From: Protaetiibacter sp.
GTDB taxonomy: Bacteria > Actinomycetota > Actinomycetes > Actinomycetales > Microbacteriaceae
Length of the DNA stretch: 64,000 nucleotides
Assembly (NCBI GenBank): GCA_030150265.1
Contig: JASLGG010000052.1
Coordinates: forward strand, 20,786-84,785
Direction: 5' to 3'
Below the pieces are notes generated by a model that had not been told where the DNA came from, ran no database searches, and saw only the letters and a program-made list of their open reading frames with translations. Both the position numbers and the translations under genes were made by a program. Shown piece after piece: positions 1-9,088 of this stretch (its first letter is position 1; each line of letters opens with the position of its first letter).

Positions 1-61
1 TGAGCGATCCGCCCGCGAAGTAGCCCTTGTACCAGGGGGCGCGGAGTGCGGCGAATCTCAC
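1..61 (-). CDS. 5' end of an MFS-type transporter gene (partial, runs off left edge)
   Basis: On the minus strand a GTG at 61-59 opens a frame reading V-R-F-A-A-L-R-A-P-W-Y-K-G-Y-F-A-G-G-S-L before the window edge. A short basic/aromatic stretch followed by a helix-like F-A-G-G-S-L resembles the N-terminus of actinobacterial MFS permeases, but only 20 codons are visible. A -10-like TAGGGT sits exactly 6 nt upstream of the GTG, as for other leaderless genes in this window. The function is an inference. Confidence 0.45.
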   Translation of the reverse strand, partial: MRFAALRAPWYKGYFAGGSL

Positions 62-67
62 TCCGCG

Positions 68-73
68 ACCCTA
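68..73 (-). promoter_or_regulatory. -10 box (TAGGGT) of a leaderless promoter
   Basis: TAGGGT on the minus strand ends 6 nt before the GTG at 61. The geometry matches at least eight other genes of this window. Confidence 0.4.
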
Positions 74-107
74 CCGGCACCGGCCGCATCCATCCGGTCG
101 TCCCGCC

Positions 108-3053
108 TCAGCCGGCCCGCCGCTCGCCCACCCGGGTGAGAGCGCGGTCGAGCCGGGCCACGAAGTAGTCGACCTCGGCGTCGCCGATCGTCATGGGCGG
201 CTTGATCTTGAGCACGTTCTTGCCGTCGCCGGTCGGCAGCACGATGACGCCCGCCTCGAGCAGCTCCTCGCACACGGATGCCGCGAGCTCGCCGTCCGGC
301 TGCATCGTCTCCCGGTCGGCGACGAGCTCGACCCCGAGGTAGAACCCCATCCCGTGCACCGCCCCGACGGACGGATGCCGTCCGCCGAGCGCGCGCAGCT
401 CATCCCGCAGCCGCCCGCCCACGACCCGCGCCCGCTCGACGAGCCCCTCCTCCTCGAGCACGTCGAGCACCGCGTTGCCGACCGCGCAGCTGACGGGGCT
501 GCCGCCCGCCGAGGAGAAGAAGCTGCCCTCGGCCCGGTAGGCCTCCGCGATCTCGCGGCGGCAGATCACGGCACCGAGCGGCTGGCCGTCCCCGACCGAC
601 TTCGCGACCGTGATGACGTCCGGCACGGCACCCTGCTGCTCGAAGGCCCAGAAGTGCTCGCCGAGCCGTCCGAGCCCCACCTGGATCTCGTCGGCGATGC
701 ACAGCCCGCCGCGGCGACGAATGGCGTCGTACGCCCCCGCGAGGTAGCCGTCGGGCAGCAGCACCCCGCCGCCGTTGCCGAACACGGCCTCGCCGATGAA
801 GCCCGCGGGCGGTGAGCCCTCGGCGTTCGCGGTGTCGAGCAGCTCCTCGAGGTCGGCGAGGTAGGCGGGGGCCGAGTCCATGCCGCGGTGGCGGCCCCGG
901 ATGGGGTTGGGCGCGTCCGCGAGGCGCACCCACCCGGGGCGCGTGCCGAGCGCGTGCGGGTTGTCGTTCAGCGAGGAGGACACCGCATCCGAGGCCATCG
1001 ACCAGCCGTGGTACGCCTCGCGCAGCGCGACGACGGTGCGACGGCCGGTGGCCGCCTGCACGAGCCGCAGCGCGAGGTCGACCGCCTCGGTGCCGCTGTT
1101 GACGAGGAACACCGTGTCGAGCCCCTCGGGGGCGAGGGCCGCGAGCCGCTCGCTGTAGCGCACGAGCTCGCCGTACAGGAACCGCGAGTTGGTGTTGAGC
1201 CGCCGCCACTGGGCGGTCGCGGCCGCGACGACCCGCGGATGCGCGTGCCCCACCGCCGCCACGTTGTTGAGCATGTCGAGGTAGCTGCGCCCGTGCTCGT
1301 CGAGCAGGTGGTGCATCCACCCGCGCTCGATGCGCGGGGGCGCCGTGAAGTAGCGCTCGTGCACCCGCGCGAACACCGCCTCGCGCCGTTCGAGCAGCGT
1401 GCCCGCCGCGACGTCGGTGCCGGCGGGCACGTGATCGGGGCGTCGCGTCTCGCCGAGCCCGAGCCACGGCGTCGGGTCGGGGCACACGGCAGCCCAGCTC
1501 TCGTCGTCGCCCGCGCGCACGAACGGCGGCGGCACGAGGCCCGGGACGCGGCAGAGCGTCACGGCGACGGGCGTCTCGGCGTCGCGCGCCCGGGCGGCGA
1601 CCTCGCCCGCGGCGACGGTGCCGGTGCGCACGGCATCGACCCCGCCCATCCGCAGCTCGACGCCGTCGGCGCTCAGCACGAGCGTCTCGCCCTCCTCGCG
1701 CAGCTCGCCTGCGACGGGCGCGTGCAGCTCCGTGCCGCCGGGCAGCAGCAGCTCGACCGCGAGGGCGACGCTTCGCGGCGGCACGGGGGCGAGCAGCTCG
1801 GCCCGGCTCGCCCGCGCCTCGGCGTAGCGGGTCGCCGCGATCCGCCCCCCGGCGCGGGCCGCGTGCAGCGCGCGACCCTCGGTCTCGGGGTCGAGCCAGC
1901 CGCCCTCGTCCATCGCGGGGGCGTACACCGACAGCTCGACGAGCTCCGCCGCGGGCGCGCCCGCGAGGATCGGATGCGTGGGCGCCGGCAGTGGCGCGGG
2001 GGGCCGCAGCGCGCCGCGGATCGCGAGCTCGGCCTCGTCGAAGCCGATCTCGGCCGCCGTGGCGAAGGCCAGCCACTCGCGCTCCAGCCGGTCGCTCGCG
2101 TAGTCGTTGTCGCCGTCGATCGCCACCTGGTGGCGTCCGGCGGCCACGAGCATCGCGCCGCGCAGCACCACGAGCGGCCACAGGGCCCGCAGCTCGGCGT
2201 CGTCGAGCGGCACGATCCCGTCGAAGGCCCGGATCTGGTGCAGCACCGCGAGCGGGCGCGCGGGGAGGTGGTGCAGCAGCGAGGCGACGCCGACCGCGAG
2301 CTCGGCGACGCGCCATCCGGGGGCGAGGTCCCCGAAGTCGATGACGCCGGCGATCCGCCCGGGATCGGCGGGGTCGGTCACGACGTTGTCGTCGGTGACG
2401 TCGCCGTGGATGAGCTGCAGCGGCAGGAGCGGCGCCACGGGCGTGAGCCGGTCGAGGGCCGCGCGGGTCGCGGCGTGCACCCGCTCCCGCTCGGCGTCGT
2501 CGCGGATGCTCGGGGCGAGCTCGTCGACGAGGCGCTCGGCGAGGCGCAGGTCCCACGGGGTCGCGGGGGAGGGGTCGGACACCGGGCTGCCGGCGAGGGT
2601 CTCGGCGACGCGCGCGGCGGTGCGCCCGAGCTCGGCCGCGAGGGCGGCGCCGACCGGCTGCCCGGCGAGCGGGCGCCCCTCGACCCAGTGCAGCAGCCGC
2701 ACCGGCAGCACGGCGCCGCGCACCTCGGCCTCGACGATCTCGCGGCCGTCGCGCGCCGCGACGACGCCCGGCACCCGGATGCCGTGCCCGGCCATCGACG
2801 CGAGCCGCCCGAGCGCCGCGTTCTGCCGCTCGAGCGGCGCGCGGCCGATCACGGGGTTGCCGAGCTTGAGCACGAAGCGCCCCGCGGGCGAGTCGACGCG
2901 CAGATTGCGGTCCTGCTGGCTGCCGAGCTCGTCGAGTCGCTCGGCCTCGATGCCCCAGTGCTCGCGCAGCAGGCGCTGGGCGTCGGCGGCGGCGACCTCG
3001 GGGCGGGGCAGGGAGAGCTCGACGGGCCGCGAGGGCTCGGGATCGGCGGTCAT
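108..3053 (-). CDS. Three-part fusion: APH-type phosphotransferase / peptidase-M23-like region / class III aminotransferase
   Basis: 981 aa from the ATG at 3053, preceded by GAGGTGAG 4 nt upstream. Residues about 25-340 form an aminoglycoside/choline-kinase-like fold with the catalytic motif IHGDVTDDN and the metal motif GVIDFGD. A middle stretch (about 400-550) contains a beta-rich lipoyl/M23-like segment (PVAGELREEGETL). Residues about 560-981 form a class III PLP aminotransferase: acceptor motif VNSGTEA, PLP motif ADEIQVGLGR, Schiff-base Lys in VAKSVGDGQPLGA. This architecture is known in bacteria and belongs near ethanolamine-phosphate phospho-lyase (AGXT2L)-like proteins; the substrate is not established. 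A plausible chemistry is phosphorylation of an amino alcohol followed by PLP-dependent elimination or transamination. A minus-strand TAGAAT (3086-3091) may be its -10 box. Confidence 0.85.
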   Translation of the reverse strand: MTADPEPSRPVELSLPRPEVAAADAQRLLREHWGIEAERLDELGSQQDRNLRVDSPAGRFVLKLGNPVIGRAPLERQNAALGRLASMAGHGIRVPGVVAARDGREIVEAEVRGAVLPVRLLHWVEGRPLAGQPVGAALAAELGRTAARVAETLAGSPVSDPSPATPWDLRLAERLVDELAPSIRDDAERERVHAATRAALDRLTPVAPLLPLQLIHGDVTDDNVVTDPADPGRIAGVIDFGDLAPGWRVAELAVGVASLLHHLPARPLAVLHQIRAFDGIVPLDDAELRALWPLVVLRGAMLVAAGRHQVAIDGDNDYASDRLEREWLAFATAAEIGFDEAELAIRGALRPPAPLPAPTHPILAGAPAAELVELSVYAPAMDEGGWLDPETEGRALHAARAGGRIAATRYAEARASRAELLAPVPPRSVALAVELLLPGGTELHAPVAGELREEGETLVLSADGVELRMGGVDAVRTGTVAAGEVAARARDAETPVAVTLCRVPGLVPPPFVRAGDDESWAAVCPDPTPWLGLGETRRPDHVPAGTDVAAGTLLERREAVFARVHERYFTAPPRIERGWMHHLLDEHGRSYLDMLNNVAAVGHAHPRVVAAATAQWRRLNTNSRFLYGELVRYSERLAALAPEGLDTVFLVNSGTEAVDLALRLVQAATGRRTVVALREAYHGWSMASDAVSSSLNDNPHALGTRPGWVRLADAPNPIRGRHRGMDSAPAYLADLEELLDTANAEGSPPAGFIGEAVFGNGGGVLLPDGYLAGAYDAIRRRGGLCIADEIQVGLGRLGEHFWAFEQQGAVPDVITVAKSVGDGQPLGAVICRREIAEAYRAEGSFFSSAGGSPVSCAVGNAVLDVLEEEGLVERARVVGGRLRDELRALGGRHPSVGAVHGMGFYLGVELVADRETMQPDGELAASVCEELLEAGVIVLPTGDGKNVLKIKPPMTIGDAEVDYFVARLDRALTRVGERRAG

Positions 3054-3085
3054 GGTGCTCACCTCGTTCGGGGATGCTGTGTCGA

Positions 3086-3091
3086 ATTCTA
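3086..3091 (-). promoter_or_regulatory. Candidate -10 box for the aminotransferase fusion gene
   Basis: TAGAAT on the minus strand, 32 nt upstream of the ATG at 3053. It leaves room for a short leader with the GAGGTGAG ribosome binding site. No good -35 was identified. Confidence 0.35.
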
Positions 3092-3296
3092 GGAGCGCGG
3101 CGTGCTGCAGGTGGTCGGCGCAGCGCATGGCGATGCTCATGGTGCGCGTCGACGGCGACGTACAGGCGGCGGCCGATGCGACACCGAGGAGCTCTTCGCG
3201 CTCGTGAACGAGGGCACCCCGGCGCGCTGAGCCGCATCCGCCGCCCCCTCTTCGGGGCTTGTGCCGCGGGCCCGCCTGCGCCACGATGTGTGCAAG

Positions 3297-3312
3297 TTGG
3301 ACAACCGTCCAA
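3297..3312. promoter_or_regulatory. Palindromic operator TTGGAC-AACC-GTCCAA
   Basis: Perfect 6-bp arms around a 4-bp centre, located 28 nt before the ATG of the MFS gene. The size and symmetry fit a TetR- or MarR-type dimer. The likely target is the MFS/beta-glucosidase operon. No regulator gene for it is in the window. Confidence 0.5.
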
Positions 3313-3339
3313 GACGATCGACCACGACGATGAGGTGCG

Positions 3340-4572
3340 ATGGCCGTCCGCAGCGAACCCGAGCTCCGCGACGCCGCGACGATCCCGCGCGGCTGGCTCG
3401 TCGCCCTGCTGCTCGCCACCGGCGGCGTCTTCGCGGGGTGGTTCGGCCCCATCCAGATCCTGCTGCCCGCGCAGGCCGAGGCTCTCGCGGGCGGAGGCGG
3501 CAAGGAGGCGCTGCTCGCGACCGTGACGGGCGTCGGTGCCGTCGCCTCGCTCGTCGCCAACCCGCTGTGGGGCCTGCTCTCCGACCGGATGTCGACCCGC
3601 GGGCCGCGCCGCCGTCCCGTGCTCGTCGCGGGCGCGCTCGTCGGCGCCGCGGGCCTCGTCGTGCTCGCGCTCGCGCACGACGTCCCCGTCATGGTGCTCG
3701 GCTGGGTGCTCGTGCAGCTCGGCCTCAACGGCCCCTTCGCCGCCCTCATCGCGATGATCGCCGACCGGGTGCCCGCCGAGCGGCGGGGGCTCGTCGGATC
3801 GCTCTTCGGCGTCGCGCAGATCGCGGGCGTCGTCGCGGGCACCGCCGTCGCGGTCGCCCTCGACGAGGGCGCGCTCGGCTACGTGGCGCTCGCCGTGGCC
3901 GTGCCGCTGCTGCTCGTCGCGATCGTGCTGCTGCGGGAGGAGGGCGTCGCGCGCTCCGAGGCGCCGCCCGAGGCGGCGGGCTTCCGGGCCGTGCTCGCCG
4001 GCCTCCGTCCGACCGCCGCCTTCGCCTGGGCGTGGACGCTGCGCCTGCTGCTCAACCTCGTGAACGCGCTCGTGCTCGTCTACCTCTACTACTACCTCGC
4101 CGACGGCGTGGGCGTGGGCGACCCGGGCACCTGGGTGCTCGTGCTGACCCTCGTGAACGTCGCCGTCACGGCGGTCGGCGCCGGGGTCGGCGGCGCGTGG
4201 TCGGACCGGATCGCGCGCCGCAAGGTCTTCGTCGTCGCGGCGGCGGCGGCCCTCGCCGCGGGCGCCGTGCTGTTCGCGGCCTTCCCCGTGCTGCCGGTCG
4301 TGATCGGCGCCGCCGTGCTCATCGGAGCCGGATGGGGCCTCTTCGTGAGCGTCGACGTCGCGATCATCACCCAGGTGCTGCCGAGCGACCGCTCGACCGG
4401 CGCGATGCTCGGCGTCGCCAACATCGCGAGCGCCCTCCCGCAGGCGCTCGCCCCGCTCATCGCCGTGCCGCTCGTGACGATCGGCGGCGGCTACCCCGTG
4501 CTCTACCTCGTCACGGCGGCGATCGGCCTGCTCGCCCTCGTCTGCCTGCCCCGCCTGCGCACCGTCGCCTGA
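3340..4572 (+). CDS. MFS transporter (sugar/glycoside type)
   Basis: 410 aa with 12 predicted hydrophobic segments. It starts at an ATG preceded by GATGAGGTG. The loop between TM2 and TM3 carries the MFS signature region NPLWGLLSDRMSTRGPRRR, and a related motif WSDRIARRK follows TM8. The gene ends 14 nt before a GH1 beta-glucosidase, so import of a beta-glucoside is the natural inference. The long Ala/Val/Leu-rich helices and the short cytoplasmic loop after TM6 are ordinary for the family. The exact substrate cannot be read from the sequence. Confidence 0.85.
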   Translation: MAVRSEPELRDAATIPRGWLVALLLATGGVFAGWFGPIQILLPAQAEALAGGGGKEALLATVTGVGAVASLVANPLWGLLSDRMSTRGPRRRPVLVAGALVGAAGLVVLALAHDVPVMVLGWVLVQLGLNGPFAALIAMIADRVPAERRGLVGSLFGVAQIAGVVAGTAVAVALDEGALGYVALAVAVPLLLVAIVLLREEGVARSEAPPEAAGFRAVLAGLRPTAAFAWAWTLRLLLNLVNALVLVYLYYYLADGVGVGDPGTWVLVLTLVNVAVTAVGAGVGGAWSDRIARRKVFVVAAAAALAAGAVLFAAFPVLPVVIGAAVLIGAGWGLFVSVDVAIITQVLPSDRSTGAMLGVANIASALPQALAPLIAVPLVTIGGGYPVLYLVTAAIGLLALVCLPRLRTVA

Positions 4573-4586
4573 ACCCCAGGAGCCCC

Positions 4587-5984
4587 ATGTCCTCGCTGCC
4601 GATCCTCCCCGCCGGATTCCGCTTCGGCATGTCCACCGCCTCGTACCAGATCGAGGGCGCCGTCGACGAGGACGGCCGCGGCGCATCCGTCTGGGACACC
4701 TTCGTGCACGAGCCCGGTCGCGTGCGCGACGGCGAGACGGGCGACGTCGCGATCGACCACTACCACCGCTGGGAGTCGGACCTCGCGCACCTGGCCGACG
4801 CGGGCATCCACGACTACCGCTTCTCGATCGCCTGGCCGCGCATCGTGCCCGCGGGCACCGGCGCCGTGAACGAGAAAGGGCTCGCGTTCTACGATCGCCT
4901 CGTCGACGGGCTGCTCGCCCGTGGCATCCGCCCCGTGCCGACGCTCTATCACTGGGATCTGCCGCAGGCTCTCGAGGACCGCGGCGGATGGATGGCGCGC
5001 GAGACCGCGGAGGCCCTCGGCGACTACGTGGCCGTCGTGGCGGCACGGCTCGGCGACCGCGTGCACGACTGGATCACCCTCAACGAGATGAGCGTGCAGA
5101 CCCTCTACGGCTATGCGCTCACCGAGCACGCGCCGGGCCGCGGGCTCGGCTTCGGGGCGCTTCCCGCTGCCCACCACCAGCTGCTCGCGCACGGGCACGC
5201 CGTCGCGCGGCTGCGCGAGGCGGGGGCGGCGCGCGTCGGTGTCGCGCAGCAGCACTTCCCGGTGGAGCCGGCCTCGGCGAGCGAGGAGGACCTCGTGGCG
5301 GCGGGCACCTTCCACGCGGTCACCAACCGGCTGTTCTCCGACCCGATCCTGCTCGGCAGCTACCCGGAGGAGCTGCGGCCGCTGCTCCCCGTCGACGACG
5401 CCCAGCTCGCCGCCGACCTCGCGCTCATCTCGGCGCCGCTCGACTTCTACGGGGTCAACTACTACGAGCCCGTGCGCATCGAGGCGCCGCGCGCCGACGC
5501 CGACTACTCGGGCGCCCTCGAGGTGGACCTGCCCGAGGGCATGCCGTTCGCGCCGGTGCCCTATCCCGCCCAGGAGCGCACCGACTTCGGCTGGGCGATC
5601 GCGCCCGAGGGCCTCACCGCCGTGCTGCTCGAGCTGCGCGAGCGCTACCCCGCGATGCCGCCCGTCGTGATCACCGAGAACGGCGCCTCCTTCCACGACG
5701 TGCCGGATGCCGACGGCGCGGTGCGCGATCCGCGTCGCGTCGCCTACCTCGACGCGCACCTGCGTGCCGTGGCCACCGCGATCGAGGCGGGGGCGGATGT
5801 GCGGGGCTACTACGTGTGGTCGGCCTTCGACAACTTCGAGTGGGCGGCGGGCTACGCCGAGCGCTTCGGTCTCGTCTACGTGGACTACGCGACGCAGGAG
5901 CGCATCCGCAAGGACTCGTGGGCCTGGTTCCGCGACGTCGTCGCGGCGAACGCGCGTTCCGTCGTCGGCCACCCCGCTGGTTGA
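4587..5984 (+). CDS. GH1 family beta-glucosidase
   Basis: 465 aa, the usual GH1 length. The ATG at 4587 follows CCAGGAG. The N-terminal GH1 signature FRFGMSTASYQIEGA is at about 10-24. The acid/base Glu is E167 in T-L-N-E-M, where the family normally has N-E-P. The nucleophile is E364 in VITENGASF. The C-terminal aglycone/sugar site W-S-A-F-D-N-F-E-W is present. No signal peptide, so it is cytoplasmic, acting on glycosides imported by the MFS protein encoded 14 nt upstream. The last codons and the TGA stop lie in the left arm of a long inverted repeat (5979-6066). Confidence 0.95.
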   Translation: MSSLPILPAGFRFGMSTASYQIEGAVDEDGRGASVWDTFVHEPGRVRDGETGDVAIDHYHRWESDLAHLADAGIHDYRFSIAWPRIVPAGTGAVNEKGLAFYDRLVDGLLARGIRPVPTLYHWDLPQALEDRGGWMARETAEALGDYVAVVAARLGDRVHDWITLNEMSVQTLYGYALTEHAPGRGLGFGALPAAHHQLLAHGHAVARLREAGAARVGVAQQHFPVEPASASEEDLVAAGTFHAVTNRLFSDPILLGSYPEELRPLLPVDDAQLAADLALISAPLDFYGVNYYEPVRIEAPRADADYSGALEVDLPEGMPFAPVPYPAQERTDFGWAIAPEGLTAVLLELRERYPAMPPVVITENGASFHDVPDADGAVRDPRRVAYLDAHLRAVATAIEAGADVRGYYVWSAFDNFEWAAGYAERFGLVYVDYATQERIRKDSWAWFRDVVAANARSVVGHPAG

Positions 5985-6066
5985 GTAGCCGCAAGCGGCG
6001 TGTCGAAACCAGCTCGTGTGGCACGAGAGCGCTGGTTTCGACACGCGCCTCCGGCGCTACTCAACC
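5979..6066. repeat. Long inverted repeat between convergent genes (supplies both stop codons)
   Basis: Arms 5979-6013 and 6031-6066 (about 35 bp, near perfect, each starting GGTTGAGTAG... when read inward) are separated by a 17-nt loop. The element reads GGTTGA at both ends, and this provides the TGA of the GH1 gene (+) and the TGA of the DUF2236 gene (-). It could act as a bidirectional terminator, but the arms are far longer than needed and lack a U-tract. It resembles the dispersed palindromic elements ending in GGTTGAGTAG / CTACTCAACC that I recall from Microbacteriaceae genomes; this family assignment is from memory. Confidence 0.75.
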
Positions 6067-6801
6067 CGCGGAAGCCGCGTCCGGCAGCAGCAGCCGCGAC
6101 GGCAGGCGCCGGATGCGGCGCGGCGTGAGCCGGGCGAGCACCCGCACGAGGGCGAGCGCCGCGCGCTCGCGGCGCGGCCGGCGCGGCAGCCGGTAGGCGT
6201 CGCGCACGGCGTCCGGCAGCAGCGCCGCGGTCACGAGTCGGCCGAGGGGGAGCGCCGCGCGCACCCACCACGGCACGGTGCCGCGGGCGGGCCGCAGGAC
6301 GCCGGCCGCCACCGCGCGGGCGTCGTCGCCGACCGCGAGCTCCGGCAGCATCCGCTCCCAGTAGCCGGCGAACTCCCGCCGCGTCGCGGGCCACCGCTCC
6401 GGCGGCACCTGCAGGCTCGTGCCGAGGCGGCCCGAGATCGCGTAGACCTCGTCGGCCACGGCATCCGGGAGCGGACGGAACAGCGCGTCGTGCACCTGCA
6501 TCCCGACGCCGTAGAGCGTCGCCGCCACCCAGAGCTGCGGTCCGGCATCCGTCGCGCCCGGGATGCCGGCGTGCGCCCGGTCGACGCGCGCCGCCGCGGC
6601 CTCGGCCACCTCGGGCGTCCCGAGCCCGATCGCGTACACGTAGCCGAGCGTGTGCCGCAGCCGGCGCATGGGGTCGCGTGCGAAGCGGCTGTACCCGGCG
6701 ACCGCGGCGCCGACCGTCGGATGCGCGAGCTGCAGCAGCAGCGCGGCCCCGCCGCCGAGCACGAGCGAGCCCTCCGCCAGGTAGTCCTCGGCCGTGCCCA
6801 T
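6061..6801 (-). CDS. DUF2236 / MpaB-like oxygenase-domain protein
   Basis: 246 aa from the ATG at 6801; an upstream in-frame ATG at 6837 has no ribosome binding site and would overlap the sucC control region. The N-terminal motif L-L-L-Q-L-A-H-P-T-V-G-A-A-V is the hallmark of the DUF2236 (latex-clearing/MpaB-related) family, whose characterised members bind heme b through His. Later motifs RRLRHTLGYVYAIGLG and YWERMLPELAVG also fit. The physiological substrate is unknown. It is convergent with the GH1 gene, and its last codons lie in the shared inverted repeat. Confidence 0.75.
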   Translation of the reverse strand: MGTAEDYLAEGSLVLGGGAALLLQLAHPTVGAAVAGYSRFARDPMRRLRHTLGYVYAIGLGTPEVAEAAAARVDRAHAGIPGATDAGPQLWVAATLYGVGMQVHDALFRPLPDAVADEVYAISGRLGTSLQVPPERWPATRREFAGYWERMLPELAVGDDARAVAAGVLRPARGTVPWWVRAALPLGRLVTAALLPDAVRDAYRLPRRPRRERAALALVRVLARLTPRRIRRLPSRLLLPDAASAG

Positions 6802-6819
6802 GCCCCTATCTTCACCGGG

Positions 6820-6825
6820 TAGAGT
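6820..6825 (+). promoter_or_regulatory. Candidate -10 box (TAGAGT) for sucCD
   Basis: TAGAGT on the + strand, about 14 nt before the paired operator boxes. The start point would fall near 6832, placing the operators just downstream of it, a road-block position. Confidence 0.4.
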
Positions 6826-6838
6826 TGCACCGGCCATT

Positions 6839-6872
6839 TATCTCGATATCGAACTATCTCGGCATCGAGACA
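6839..6872. promoter_or_regulatory. Two overlapping operator boxes upstream of sucC
   Basis: Box 1 TATCTCGATATCGAACTA (6839-6856) and box 2 TATCTCGGCATCGAGACA (6855-6872) share their terminal TA and repeat with a 16-bp period. Both are degenerate copies of the perfect box TATCTCGATGTCGAGATA in front of icd. An 18-bp symmetric site of this kind fits a MarR/UrtR-type dimer. TamR of Streptomyces, which responds to citrate/aconitate and controls TCA genes, is a candidate by analogy only. Confidence 0.6.
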
Positions 6873-6912
6873 TCCCGGCCGTCCATCCCCGACGCATGGA
6901 AGAAGCGACAGC

Positions 6913-8987
<2,075 letters not shown>

Positions 8988-9001
8988 GCCCGGGCTCTCC
9001 C

Positions 9002-9060
9002 CTGAGGGGTCGCATCGTGTCCTCAACACGCCGTTGGGGCGACACATTGCGACCCCTCAG
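9002..9060. repeat. 20-bp inverted repeat downstream of sucD
   Basis: Arm CTGAGGGGTCGCATCGTGTC (9002-9021) pairs with GACACATTGCGACCCCTCAG (9041-9060), 18 of 20 positions, with a 19-nt loop. It probably terminates sucCD, but the arm length and the CTGAG/CTCAG ends recall the repeat cluster behind purH, so a dispersed palindromic element is possible. Confidence 0.65.
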
Positions 9061-9076
9061 CGATGCGCAGCTGAGG

Positions 9077-9082
9077 CAGACT
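9077..9082 (+). promoter_or_regulatory. Weak -10-like box (CAGACT) 6 nt before the serine hydrolase start
   Basis: CAGACT then six bases then ATG follows the leaderless geometry seen elsewhere in the window, though the first base is not T. Confidence 0.25.
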
Positions 9083-9088
9083 GGGCGC

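Larger units (their letters stand above)
3054..3339. other. 286-nt divergent intergenic region with a possible gene remnant
   Basis: It contains the promoter elements listed separately. The + strand stretch about 3186-3230 reads E-E-L-F-A-L-V-N-E-G-T-P-A-R-stop in one frame and M-A-M-L-M-V-R-V-D-G-D-V just upstream in another. This looks like a small coding sequence broken by a frameshift, but it is too short to identify. Confidence 0.25.

Noticed and set aside
3186..3230. Small intact gene between the aminotransferase fusion and MFS genes
   Set aside because: The plausible N-terminal and C-terminal pieces lie in different frames and no ribosome binding site is clear; at most a remnant.
400..5046. 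Very long antisense frames overlapping the aminotransferase fusion, MFS and GH1 genes (and similar long frames across the window)
   Set aside because: They are rich in Arg/Pro/Ala, have no domain motifs and mirror real genes on the other strand; they come from the very high GC content.
5979..6066. Insertion sequence or attachment site
   Set aside because: No transposase or integrase nearby and no direct duplication beyond the palindrome; kept as a dispersed palindromic element.
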